Shown: one piece after another, positions 50,701-60,178 of the stretch
Position numbering within the stretch: the first letter of the stretch is position 1
Layout of the letters: each line of letters opens with the position of its first letter
Assembly (NCBI GenBank): GCA_002633025.1
Contig: NMRB01000754.1
Coordinates: 193,258 to 257,257, forward strand
Source of the DNA: Notospermus geniculatus
Taxonomy: Eukaryota; Nemertea; Pilidiophora; Heteronemertea; Lineidae
DNA length: 64,000 bases
Direction: 5' to 3'
Program-made: the position numbers and the translations under genes
Notes under the pieces: generated by a model
The model's database searches: none
What the model was told of the DNA's origin: nothing
The model's input: only the letters and a program-made list of their open reading frames with translations

Positions 50701-53700
50701 CCAGCATTGAGTAACGTGGTGGGCTATGTTCCACCCGGATAGTCGTGGCCTCATGATTGTCGAACCGGGACATGTAATTAATGGTTGAATAATTTCTACA
50801 TTTAAATTGTAAAGATCATGCCACCTCTGGCACGTGGCCCGATCACCCAGATCACAAAACTCCTCAAAATAGAACACCAGTATTGTACATGGTGTAATTA
50901 CAACAATAAATCATATCCGTGATGTTTGGCCTAATCTTCATATATAAAGCATGTCAGGAAGTTCCTGTGCCTTGGCATGAGTATCAAAATGTGCCTGAAC
51001 TCTGTCTATGCAAATACTGCATGGCCATGCATCGAACATCTCTGTTCATGACACAATTTGACCATCCTGGCCTCAGTACAAGTGCCCCGACTGGCCATAT
51101 TTTAAAGCCTCACTGTAGGCCCTATTGAATTTTACGATATTTTCAAAGTGTTCGGAGAGTGCAGGTACAGGTCTCATAGCCTCTTGAAGGTCCCCAGAAT
51201 ACTTGTTGCCTGATACGTACTTCAAAGAATCAAGCCCTAGTTTTCAGCACACATTGAAGGCGTCTTCCTGAACTGCCTTAAAAAGAGAGGTGTCCCCCTG
51301 GTTCAGGTGTCCAGTGAGAGAGATTAACACTGTTTAATGTTGGATACTGACTTACTATAAACAATCTGTTGAACCAAAAAGACTTGTTCATTGATTGTGA
51401 TTGCTGCCCAACCTGATACATGATGATTGAGTGGATTAACTCACATCATCAGTTTCATTATCGGATTACCCCCTGCCAGACTCCTGAATGGAACAGCTGA
51501 CTTGTCTGGCATCGTGCCACCTTTGTTGCTCAAATCATCGGCACCGCAGAGGGTCATGTGTTACATGTCCGACCTGACAGTGGCACAGAGCCAACAGCCG
51601 AGACATCCTGTGCTGGCAGGAAGCCTAACAGGTTGTTTACGACTATTGATATTTACTTCACCACCTGGTTACTCAAACTCATTGAGCAATTCACCAGAAT
51701 TTGATTTCAATTGCTATTATTTGTCTGATACCATCTGTTAATGACCTACATCGTCTACTCTTAAAATCCATTCCATTGTGAGTTTTTTTACAAGGAATCG
51801 TTGAAGTGAAAGAATCACACACCGGACAGAGGGAAGGAATGTGTGTCTCAGGGTCAGACATCCTGAAAATCTCAGGTCATTTATGACCGTACCCTCCCTT
51901 AATGAAACAAGTGTGAGGAGGGGAGCAATTGTGAAGACCCTGGGTGTGAGGATGGGGTCCAGGTTGTGTGTTCCTCAAGCTGTGAACATCTCTCAAGGTG
52001 TTGCCAGAGTAGTGCAGTGGAAACATCGCCTGTCACCTCTGAAGTCCTAGGTTCAATTCCCAGTCGGTCCTGACACTCAGTGAGAGAGAGATGGTGGCTC
52101 TCTTTGACAGCGTAGCTTTCCTCTGGGGCTCTGGTTTCCTCCTACATTTCCATAAAAATTGTGATAGGCCTACATGTATATTGTTTAAAGAGCCAGTAAA
52201 AATTAATGAGCCAAGTTAGAGGTCACAGTTCTTGACAAGCTCTTAGTGCCTTCAACATGCTTCTCTCTCCACAGATGTCAGTCTTCATGCATTCTGTCCG
52301 ACCTCCATAATCTGGACCCTCCCAGTCCCAGAATGTCCTGCATCCAGACACTGTACTGCACCCTAACCAGCTCAGCCCACCCAAGGACACACGCTTTGAC
52401 TTGAAATTGTTTCTATTTTAGTAGCAAGTTTGTAAACAACATATGATCATTATACATACAGTAATAATAATTCCTGTAACACAGCATCAGACCTGTCTAA
52501 ACGTGACTCTCATAGATCATGATGACCGAAAATAACTGTGATGCAAAGCCAGCAGCAGTCTGTTTCCGCCGTGCATGATTTGGAACGGTTCATCTTGTCC
52601 AACTTTTGATATCTTGGAGAGAATTACATATTTCATAAAAATGTCAGTGAAGTGTTTTTCTATTGGAGTATAATGCGTGGGTGGCAAAGTAAACAGTGTA
52701 ATTTTCATTTCAATTCAAGATGATATCATTTTTATGGGCGCAGATCTTGATAAGCGATGAAGACTATCATGTTGGGTAAACTTAGCAATCATTGGCATCA
52801 TGTGATTAAAAAAAGACTTTTACAGCTTGTGCCTGACTTGGGCTTTACGCTCAACTCTCTGGGATAAAAATAGCCATGATTCACTAGGCTTAGGCTAGAC
52901 AGGATAAAATAAGACCTGAAATATTGTCATTCTGCCAAGTCTACGGGATGGCCGCTATAGAGATGAACTCCATAAACATTAAGAGGTCATTAATTCTCAT
53001 TTGAATAATAAAAACATGATACGACAGCTCAGCAGTTATTGGTCGAGGCCTACTACAGTAGTACTACGCCTAGTAAGATCAGCTGTTTGGGAGCTGGTGA
53101 CCTATTTCTAAGCTCACCTGCAGAATGCTCGGACCTGCTTCTGTTCGGAGGTGAGTTGGTTGGTCTGATTGTGAGCACACGACACTGGACCTGTTTCTTT
53201 GTGTTCGGGGTTTTTTTTGTGGTTTATCTGTGGATAACTTGATGCCGGAGAGAGCTGGGATCTTTTGTTGCTGTAGGTTTCTTTGAGTGGATCGGACTTT
53301 GTCTCTTGAATAATCTTTGTGATCCAGTGTTGGTGGCGGCCTAACTTCCTCTGGCTGCCAGTGGCTTCTCTTTCTGGAGATGGGACTTCAGGACAAGAAA
53401 TGGACTGGTGAAAGCCACCAGTTGAATCATGCTGAGATCAGCAAATGTGTCTTGTGCTTGTAGGCCTATTATTAAAAATTTTGCTTCCAGCCAGGACTAG
53501 AGATTTGATCTAGTCTGTTTCCAGATCCTGTATTGAGATCATGATGGCATCTTTTCTGGCTGGTGTTTCCATATTATGTTTTTTCCTCAATTTTCTATCA
53601 GTCCATTTCAAAAGTCAAGATAGATGCAGCAGCCTTCATTCTTGTAGACTTGGGTCTCTTGTGGACTTTCCACTGTCAACACCGATTCTTCCAGAAGGAG

Positions 53701-56700
53701 AGTTAGACTTCACGATCATGATCACCAAAGACCGAATGATCTATTCACTGAGACCTCTGTAACATGGACACCTCTTCATTGAGGACATGATCATTTGTTG
53801 GTCCGACATTAAGATCACTTTCATTTTGACCCCTGTATTCATCGTTTCCACGAAGTAACTCTGACGGTGTCCGCCATTGCTGACGTCGTCGCCATAATGA
53901 TGGCGATGCAAAGCTGGTGGGCAAAATGCATTGCTGATGATGCAAAGCTGGTGGGCAAAACGCGCAACGTCACAGAACGATGTAGGCCTGGAAACGATGA
54001 ATACACATGATACAGGACATGCCTCCCAGACTAACGATTGTCCTCAATCCTGCGATGACTGACTGATGTGTTTGTTTGTTTACAGCGCCACCTGTACCCT
54101 CAAACGTGATCAGTCGTAACTCCATCTACATGAGGTGTGACGCCAGCGCGCAATCAGGAACCAAACAGCCACGAATGGGCACGCCTAAACAGCCAGGAAT
54201 GGGCACTCCAGCTAAAGTCCTTAGAGCTAAGACACCGACAACGATGACGGTAAGTCATGGTGGGATCGTTTTGTGTCTTTGGAATCATTCAGAAAACTGG
54301 AGGAAAAACTGACCATTGTTTAAACCTATGGAGAGGTTTGGGCTGAAAATGTCCGTGTATTAATGTGTCGATTTGTTGAATTTCAGGCGCAAAGGATACC
54401 AAACACATCCAAGGTAAGGCACTCCTACGTCTTCATTACATCAAAGTTGCTCTGCCCTCCTCCCCCAGCCATGCTTTGACCACTGAACACAAGTCAACAT
54501 ATCAGCCCCCCTCCCCCACCCTGTGCTACCAAATCACAATCGCTCGCTTATGAATTTTTGCCATGATTAATCTGGTTTGCATACATGTAAGTTCTAGGAG
54601 AGCTAGGGGAACAGGGAAATGTGATTTGGGTCCAATCCAACTTTGTAGGCCTCTCTGCTGATTGACATGTGACACTTGACTGACAGTCAGGGCTCGGGTC
54701 TCCAGTCGGTATTCAAGTAATTAGTAACAGTCCATTTCACATAAGGGTCAAAACAGGGCTCAAATATAATATGAGTCATGTGTTTTTAAAATCCTGTCCT
54801 GGTGACAAGGGGACAATACCAAATCCTGGTCGAAGATCAATTCGGACAATAGAGATAAAACCCAATGATTTTGTAAGGGGGTTAGCAAAATACAGGTCGG
54901 GATCGGAAATCATGGCGCCGCCTGTCCTCCTGCTTACTCATTCGGGTCGAAAGCTATGGAGTTGTTGACTTGGTGACTGATCTATCCTGCTTGTTTTGGG
55001 CCAACCTTGTCAAATTGATGTCAAATTACGTTTTCGACCCATGTGACACACTTTGTCATCGGTGTAAGTGGAGTGTGTGTGACTTCAACCATGACGTGAT
55101 CTGACATGGCGCACTTTGTCATCGATGTCAGCATGGTGGACCGCCGGTCAAAAGTGACGTCATAATGAGCCACTGCCATGACTGCACAAGCTCTATACAC
55201 CAGAAACAATCAAATCTCCTTCTGAGTCCCAAGATCCCTCCGGCTCGTATTGGTTGTGAATTTCTCCGAACACCAACTCCTCAAAACCCCCCCCCCCTCA
55301 TTAGCCCCCCTTCATTCCATAGTCACCATTAAGTTGTATATTTACACGAAATCCTCTTGATTTTAGCCCCCAGCCTCTGCAGCAAGCAGCACAGCAACAA
55401 GTGCGAAGTGGGCCGATGTTCTATCCCCAAGTAAAGTTGTCCCGGTAGGTATACTGACTATACACCAACACTGACAGCCAGCCTGTGAGGCTCGACAGAT
55501 TCACCCCAGGAGGGGGCTCATTGACAGATAACTGAGGGAGTGACACCCCAAAATCATGAATCACACAAAAACTCTGGGTAAATTGCTTTGAACTGATCAA
55601 AATATCCTACCAAATATTGCCTTTGTCATGTGTCCTGAGTACTTATTTCAAATTTTTCAGGATCCTCTAAAGAGGGCGCTGTTCGCAGATGAACTCTCCA
55701 CACCTCAGCCGACAAGGGAGGAGCCGAAGACGTCGAATCAATCGACGCCCAATACGAGTCTGGACGCTGTATCGCCACGATTATCGCTGAGCGATGAGGA
55801 CCTCAAAAAGTTTCAGGTACGGTTCTTGAACTCTTGTATCATAGAGAGTTTGAAATCAATTTCTAACCCACTTGTAGTGTCCTTTTATTACGATTAACAG
55901 GTACATATTGAGTGTCTGCAGGACTAAGGTCTCAATCCTCTAGAACTGAGACCTAAGACCTACCTCAGTCCTACAGAACTAAGGCCTGAGACCTCTAAAA
56001 CTAAGACCTCAGTCCTACAGAACTAAGGCCTGAGACCTCTAAAACTAAGACCTCAGTCCTACAGAACTAAGGCCTGAGAGCTCTAAAACTAAGACCTCAG
56101 TCCTACAGAACTAAGGCCTGAGAGCTCTAAAACTAAGACCTGTCCTACAGAACTAAGGCCTGAGACCTCTAAAACTAAGTCCTCAGCCCTCTGGAACCAA
56201 GACCTGAGACCTCCAGAGCTGAAATCTCAGTCCTCTAAAACCAATCTAAGATCTGAGGCCTCCAGGACTAAGGCTGAGGCTCCTGCACTCTAAAACGAAG
56301 GCTGACAAGTGAAACTACAGTTCCTGTTTTGCTTGCAGGAAATCGAAGAACGCGAGAAGAAGCTTCTAGCCGAGATTAACGAGATGACACAGAAACAAGA
56401 GAAGAAAACAGGAAAGTCACATGACCTTGTGGCATCTAAACAGAGTATCGACCAATGTGCTGCCTCGGTTCAAAAAGCTGCCGATAATTTTAATTTGTAT
56501 AATAACAGTTCACCACGCAATCTCTCAGTTACGTCAGGATTCAGCCTCGAACCCAGTCCCGATCGTGAATCGGATCATGGTGCGAAGAAAGGTGGGGACC
56601 AGGTTGGACAGAGTCCACTGTCAGACGTTGATAGCGCTGTTGATGTGAGTTCATTGCATAATCTGACAATAGATGAGATCAACCACAGTTTGAATCAATC

Positions 56701-57915
56701 ACAGATGCACTTTGAACGTTTACAGTCGGAATTTCGGACTTTACAAAGTGGTCACCTTGGCGACGGTGACATCATGATGAAGCTGCAGCAGATTGAGAAA
56801 CAACAACGTGTTGTTCTGCGTCAGCAACAGGATCTTCGTCAGCAACTCAGCGAGCAGCAAAAACAACTTCATGAACAACAGAGACTCATGAAAGAACAGA
56901 GACATCCACCATCATCACCGACACCTAGTGCTCAGAGTGAGGCTGCGACGCCGTGTGCAATCACAGCAGGTGCTACTCGTCGCTTCTCAACGTCCGAGAA
57001 CAGTCCATTCGCGTTGTTCAATCGTTGCCAATCAATTCAGAAGGAGTTAAAGAGTGATCGCGGAGTGGTTATGCCCACTTCCGTCAAACTTAGCCCAGCT
57101 GCGACTCTGCCAGAGAATCTGAACATACCATTACGTACTCCACTCGCTATGGTGGAAAGTTCTCACAGCCATGACAGCCAGACGTCAAAACAGTCCTCCA
57201 TGCGGTGTGCAGCAGAGGTGAAGTCTACTCCACTACAGAGTGTTCAGTCGGCATTCAAACGGACCAGATTGACCGGTGATGACGCTGATCATAGCTTTGA
57301 ACTAGGCCCTGGTTTGCTCACCATGACGCCGTACACTGCCGCCACGCGTAAGACACGGACGCAGTTATTGGCCAAGACGATCCTGTCAGCCACGTCGCTG
57401 AAGTTCCATAATGCTCTTCTGGATGAGGAGGTGGGATTGTACATGGTGGGAGGGTGCAAAACGGAGGTGGAGAAACGGTTTGAAACAGTCTGTCGTCCGC
57501 TGAATCCTTTGGCGAGGACCTTAATGGAAGGGGATGATATGGTGAGTACGAGTGGTTGTCTTCACCCCTCAGTTGTTTGGGCATCTTCTGAGTCATGACT
57601 TGTTGACTGTTGATGCTGAGTAGTGACCAGCCCAGGGCTCTGTTTTGGTGGGTAGGTCATGAGAGTTGGGAGGTTTCCCTCAGCCGGTATGCTGAGCTTC
57701 CATCAGTTTTCGTCAGTTGCATAGCTAACTTCCCACAGTGGGTCAGAGTATGTCGTGGAGTCCAAGCACCAGGGTGTTCCCTGGATGTCAGCCGGCGATT
57801 CAGACGAACTAATATGATCTTTTTTCCATTCCAGCATTTCATCCCAATCAAAGACAACATCAAGTCCCAAAGTTACACACCAGAGGGCTCTGCATTCAGC
57901 ACATTCATCAGATGA
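44758..57915 (+). CDS. Tastin (TROAP)-like protein, 10 coding exons
   Basis: Exons: 44758-44859, 45456-45684, 45984-46105, 46988-47135, 54086-54249, 54387-54413 (27 nt), 55367-55444, 55661-55816, 56339-57541, 57835-57915; about 769 residues, phases consistent. Tastin is a basic, Pro/Ser-rich spindle and microtubule-associated protein needed for bipolar spindles. Two blocks look homologous: GIEFKEDKQALKRIL (exon 3), and a C-terminal block (about residues 675-755) with LL...IL.A...FH.A.LDEE, PLARTLMEGDDM and FIPI. The middle (about 463-535) is a Gln-rich coiled coil. TP/SP sites are frequent, fitting mitotic kinase control. The N-terminus has PVPDFKKLHQQWDERM; the start follows an acceptor, so a non-coding leader exon is likely. 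The 7-kb intron could hide an exon. Homology was judged by eye, hence the moderate confidence in the name; the gene itself is firm. Confidence 0.75.
44893..45035. mobile_element. Palindromic MITE
   Basis: GGGGCCGTATTCAAAAAGGG pairs with CCCTTTTTGAATACGGCCC; inner AGACGCGTGTAACTTC pairs with GAAGTTACACGCGTCT. It starts 33 bp after exon 1 of the tastin-like gene. Confidence 0.85.
45687..45895. mobile_element. MITE directly at a splice donor
   Basis: Ends CTGTAAACCGTGAAATTTTC and GAAAATTTCACGGTTTACAG. Its left end starts within three bases of the exon 2 donor (CAAG|GTACTG), so intron positions from about +4 onward come from the element. The host exon remains in phase with the next exon. Confidence 0.85.
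46172..46290. mobile_element. MITE family H, short copy
   Basis: GGGCTGGGTTACACAAAACC at the left and GAGTTTTGTGCAACCGGCCC at the right, with one CATGTTAGCGCTAACATG unit. Confidence 0.8.
47213..47484. mobile_element. GGGCACC-rich inverted-repeat element
   Basis: It starts CAGGGCTCGGAAAATTAGGT and ends AAAATTTTTCAAGCCCTG. It carries iterated GCCGGGCA and GGGCACCAA words in the interior. Located in the long intron of the tastin-like gene. Confidence 0.6.
48617..48850. mobile_element. Two related palindromes in tandem
   Basis: The first (48617-48737) pairs CGTATTCTAGAACGTTCCTT with AAGGAACGTTCTAGAATACG almost perfectly. The second (48738-48850) starts CCCGTATTCTAGAAGCCTCC and ends GGAAGCTTCCAGAG with weaker pairing. 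They look like two insertions of one family or a tandem duplication. Confidence 0.8.
48840..48982. mobile_element. MITE family E, partial copy
   Basis: Contains GCGTGTGACTTTAACCATGA and ends GAGCCACTGCACAAGCTCTA, matching the right end of 55022-55197. Confidence 0.7.
49995..50136. mobile_element. Palindromic MITE
   Basis: CTGGGGCCTGTTCACAAAGC pairs with GCTTTGTGAATCAGGCCCCAG. Inner GATCTTAGCACTGCCCGTATC pairs with GATACGGGAGTGCTAAGATC. Confidence 0.85.
50250..50578 (+). mobile_element. 3-prime fragment of a non-LTR retrotransposon (LINE)
   Basis: A short open frame (about 50253-50380) encodes AVLSLPRLWNTLPGSVRALT and then a few residues on FKRRLKTFLF before a stop. This is the typical C-terminal signature of the reverse-transcriptase ORF in CR1/L2/Jockey-type LINEs. 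A 3-prime UTR and an (ATA)n microsatellite tail (50547-50575) follow. The element is 5-prime truncated and inactive. Confidence 0.8.
51855..51960 (+). repeat. Dispersed repeat, second copy
   Basis: CCTGAAAATCTCAGGTCATT, then CCCTCCCTTAATGAAACAAG and GTGAAGACCCTGGGTGTGAG. Same family as 5340-5463 in the opposite orientation. Confidence 0.7.
51985..52205 (+). mobile_element. tRNA-derived SINE, family 2
   Basis: A-box-like AGTAGTGCAGTGG and B-box-like GGTTCAATTCC are spaced as in a tRNA promoter. They are followed by GGCTCTGGTTTCCTCCTAC, a body word common to several deuterostome SINEs. It differs from family 1 in head and body. Confidence 0.75.
55022..55197. mobile_element. MITE family E copy
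   Basis: Contains GTGTGACTTCAACCATGACG and CAAAAGTGACGTCATAATGA, and ends ACTGCACAAGCTCTATA. Located between tastin-like exons 54387-54413 and 55367-55444. Confidence 0.7.
55905..56275 (+). repeat. Minisatellite, about 43-bp unit
   Basis: The repeated unit is AACTAAGGCCTGAGACCTCT followed by AAAACTAAGACCTCAGTCCT and ACAG, in roughly five good copies with decayed edge copies. Variation (GAGACC/GAGAGC; loss of CTCA) is ordered along the array. It lies wholly in the intron before the 1.2-kb exon. Confidence 0.9.
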
Positions 57916-60178
57916 GAGCGACCTCTTCATGTAGTTCGTCTCAACCATTGTCTCGTAAACAAATCTTGTTGTGCGACTTCAGGGCATTTTGTATCATTAG
58001 TCATCGTAGTTAGATAGACAGAGAATTCTTCTGGACTTGCTTAAAAAAATTGAAAAACGTCTATATTTACATTTGTACAGAAAATTCAACAAAAAAACAG
58101 CAAAATAAAAACTAGTCCGGTTGCTCCAAAGATGCATGTGTCGAGGAAACTGCTGTCTACTTGTTTGATGTATATATAGGTCGTTTTATTTCCTGGAAGT
58201 CTGTAACTTGTATGTTTTAGTTCTGGTTTCATTCCTGCCCGTTCGTCGAGGGATTTCTCCATGATGTGGCATTTTCCATTCACTTTGCCTGCTGTGTTCA
58301 GAAAGACTTGGCTGCTGCAGTGGATTCACAAAGATTTGCGACCATGAAGGCATTGTAAACTTGCCTGTCTGCAGAGCGTGTTCGTCCATCTATTTGCAGC
58401 CCTGTGTTGACTGTGAAACGTATTCTCTCACGAGCGTAAAATGTGTTCTCTTACGTTGAGTACAAAATGTGTTCTCTTACATTGGGTACAAAATGTGTGT
58501 GTTCTTTATGTCGATCACAAAATGTGTTCTCTTATGAGTACAAACTACATGTGTGTACTCTTTATTAGGTTCTGTACAAATTGGAATGTTTTAGTCTAGT
58601 TTGCTGTCGTGTGGTTGTTGGATGTGAATGGATTTCTTTGTTCTGTCACGATGGGATTCTATGCACTCAATAACTTAAAATTATGAATGTTTTATGCATG
58701 ATATCTTGAGAAGCAGGACTTTGAAATCAGCGTGAATCTGGATGTGATACCTCCTTATCTATGCATAGATATTTATTTGTATGAGATTTGACCAAGACTT
58801 TAATGTAAATAGATAATAGACTTCATATAAAAAACAACTCAAATATACAATTTTCAAAGTACTGATGGATTTATGTTATATTGTGTGTGAAAACTCATCT
58901 TGAGCTAATCAGGAGTTCTCAACACTCACCCCATCTACACCCTCATTAAATCTCTGATGTGCCAGTTGGTTTTGCCAGTGTCGCCATCTATCAACATGGA
59001 CCAGAATCATTTGGTGGGACCCCTGTTCGTGTAGCCCCCCCCCCCCAATTCATCACCAGTGCTTGTCAAAGGGGAACTCGTGGCCATGCCAGCCTATGAA
59101 CGTCCACGACGGCAGGTCCTGTCTTTGCCGCAACACTCCTGGTGTAATATCTGCGAGTGTTTCTGTGTGTTTATGTTCCCCCTCTCACTCTACTGCCCTA
59201 TTGGACATCGTCTCTAGCTGCCTATTGTCTCCACAATCCCAATACAAAGAAGAAAACACTGAAAAATGGAGAACATTCGCAGATGTTACACCAGCTCAGT
59301 GGCGCCGCCGGAGTGGCGCGGCAATGTTTGGAACTAGTGTAATTCTCGGACTTTGTTATTTGACAGAAGTACCAAATATGGTTGACGTTGAAAGAAATTT
59401 GTGGATACACCCACTGATTTGACAGGTCGTAAAACCACTGTTCTGGGTTGGAATCATTAGTTATGGTGTCATGATATTGATTTAGAAAGGTAGATGTTAA
59501 ACTGTATATTGTTTGTTTTGATAATCTATGCGGGGTTTTGCAGAATGACGAATGATAAGTCAACTGCTGCTGTCACCAGATTTTTTCGCCAGGTCAGTTC
59601 AGCACTAACAGTGCATGTGATGTCATGCATGTGTTGTGGTTGTGACTCATGCGGGGCTGTGCATGCAAAGTGTCATGGGATCTGGAGATGGTTCATGTGT
59701 TAGGTATTGATCAGGAGGTACCTTGATAATGATAAGGACCTAAGGGAGCCTAACAAATAGGCCTCTGACCGTAGTCCCGTAGTCCTTGATCTGTTGATTG
59801 CTGACGTCGACATCATATATTCATAATTCTACGTCAAAGAAGTTAGCTTTTGGGGGGCAGGTATGATGAGATGCATTGCTGACGTCGTACGACGTAATAT
59901 GACGCAAAGCCAGGGGGAGGGGCAAAATGCTCAACCCAACAGAACGATGTTCTTGAAAACGCTGAATACCGGTAGGCCTACTAGGCCTACCGGACCCGGC
60001 ATTGTCTATGTCATGATGATAGGCGATATGGCTATGGACGATGGTTGATCTTCAATGATTTTATGGACAGCAAGCATGGATGATGATGATATGGACCACC
60101 AGTCCACTCATCAAGGAGGTCCATTCTTGAATTTTGCACGTAGCACAGCGTTCGTCATGTGATATATCTTCCTTCCAG
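57916..60178 (+). other. 3-prime UTR of the tastin-like gene and upstream flank of SNX13
   Basis: AATAAA at 58104-58109 may serve as poly(A) signal about 190 bp after the stop. 58438-58565 holds a degenerate tandem repeat of AAAATGTGTTCTCTTA. From about 59000 the sequence may contain the SNX13 promoter and leader exons. ORFs there (such as 59063-59422) have no recognisable family and I do not call them genes. Confidence 0.5.
58438..58565 (+). repeat. Degenerate tandem repeat
   Basis: Four imperfect copies of a roughly 33-bp unit built around CAAAATGTGTTCTCTTA, in the probable 3-prime UTR or flank of the tastin-like gene. Confidence 0.7.

Larger units (their letters stand above)
47136..54085 (+). 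other. Long intron of the tastin-like gene
   Basis: About 6.9 kb. It contains the GGGCACC element, two tandem palindromes, a family E MITE, another palindrome, a LINE tail, a SINE of a second family and one dispersed repeat. ORFs at 48199-48429 and 51427-51741 show no resemblance to tastin or other known proteins and have no convincing paired splice sites. The rest (52210-54080) shows nothing I can name. Confidence 0.6.

Noticed and set aside
55905-56275. CRISPR-like regularly spaced repeats
   Set aside because: Units abut without unique spacers and the host is an animal; it is a minisatellite.
59063-59422. 119-codon open frame upstream of SNX13
   Set aside because: No recognisable domain, low-complexity start, and no splice link to SNX13 could be shown.
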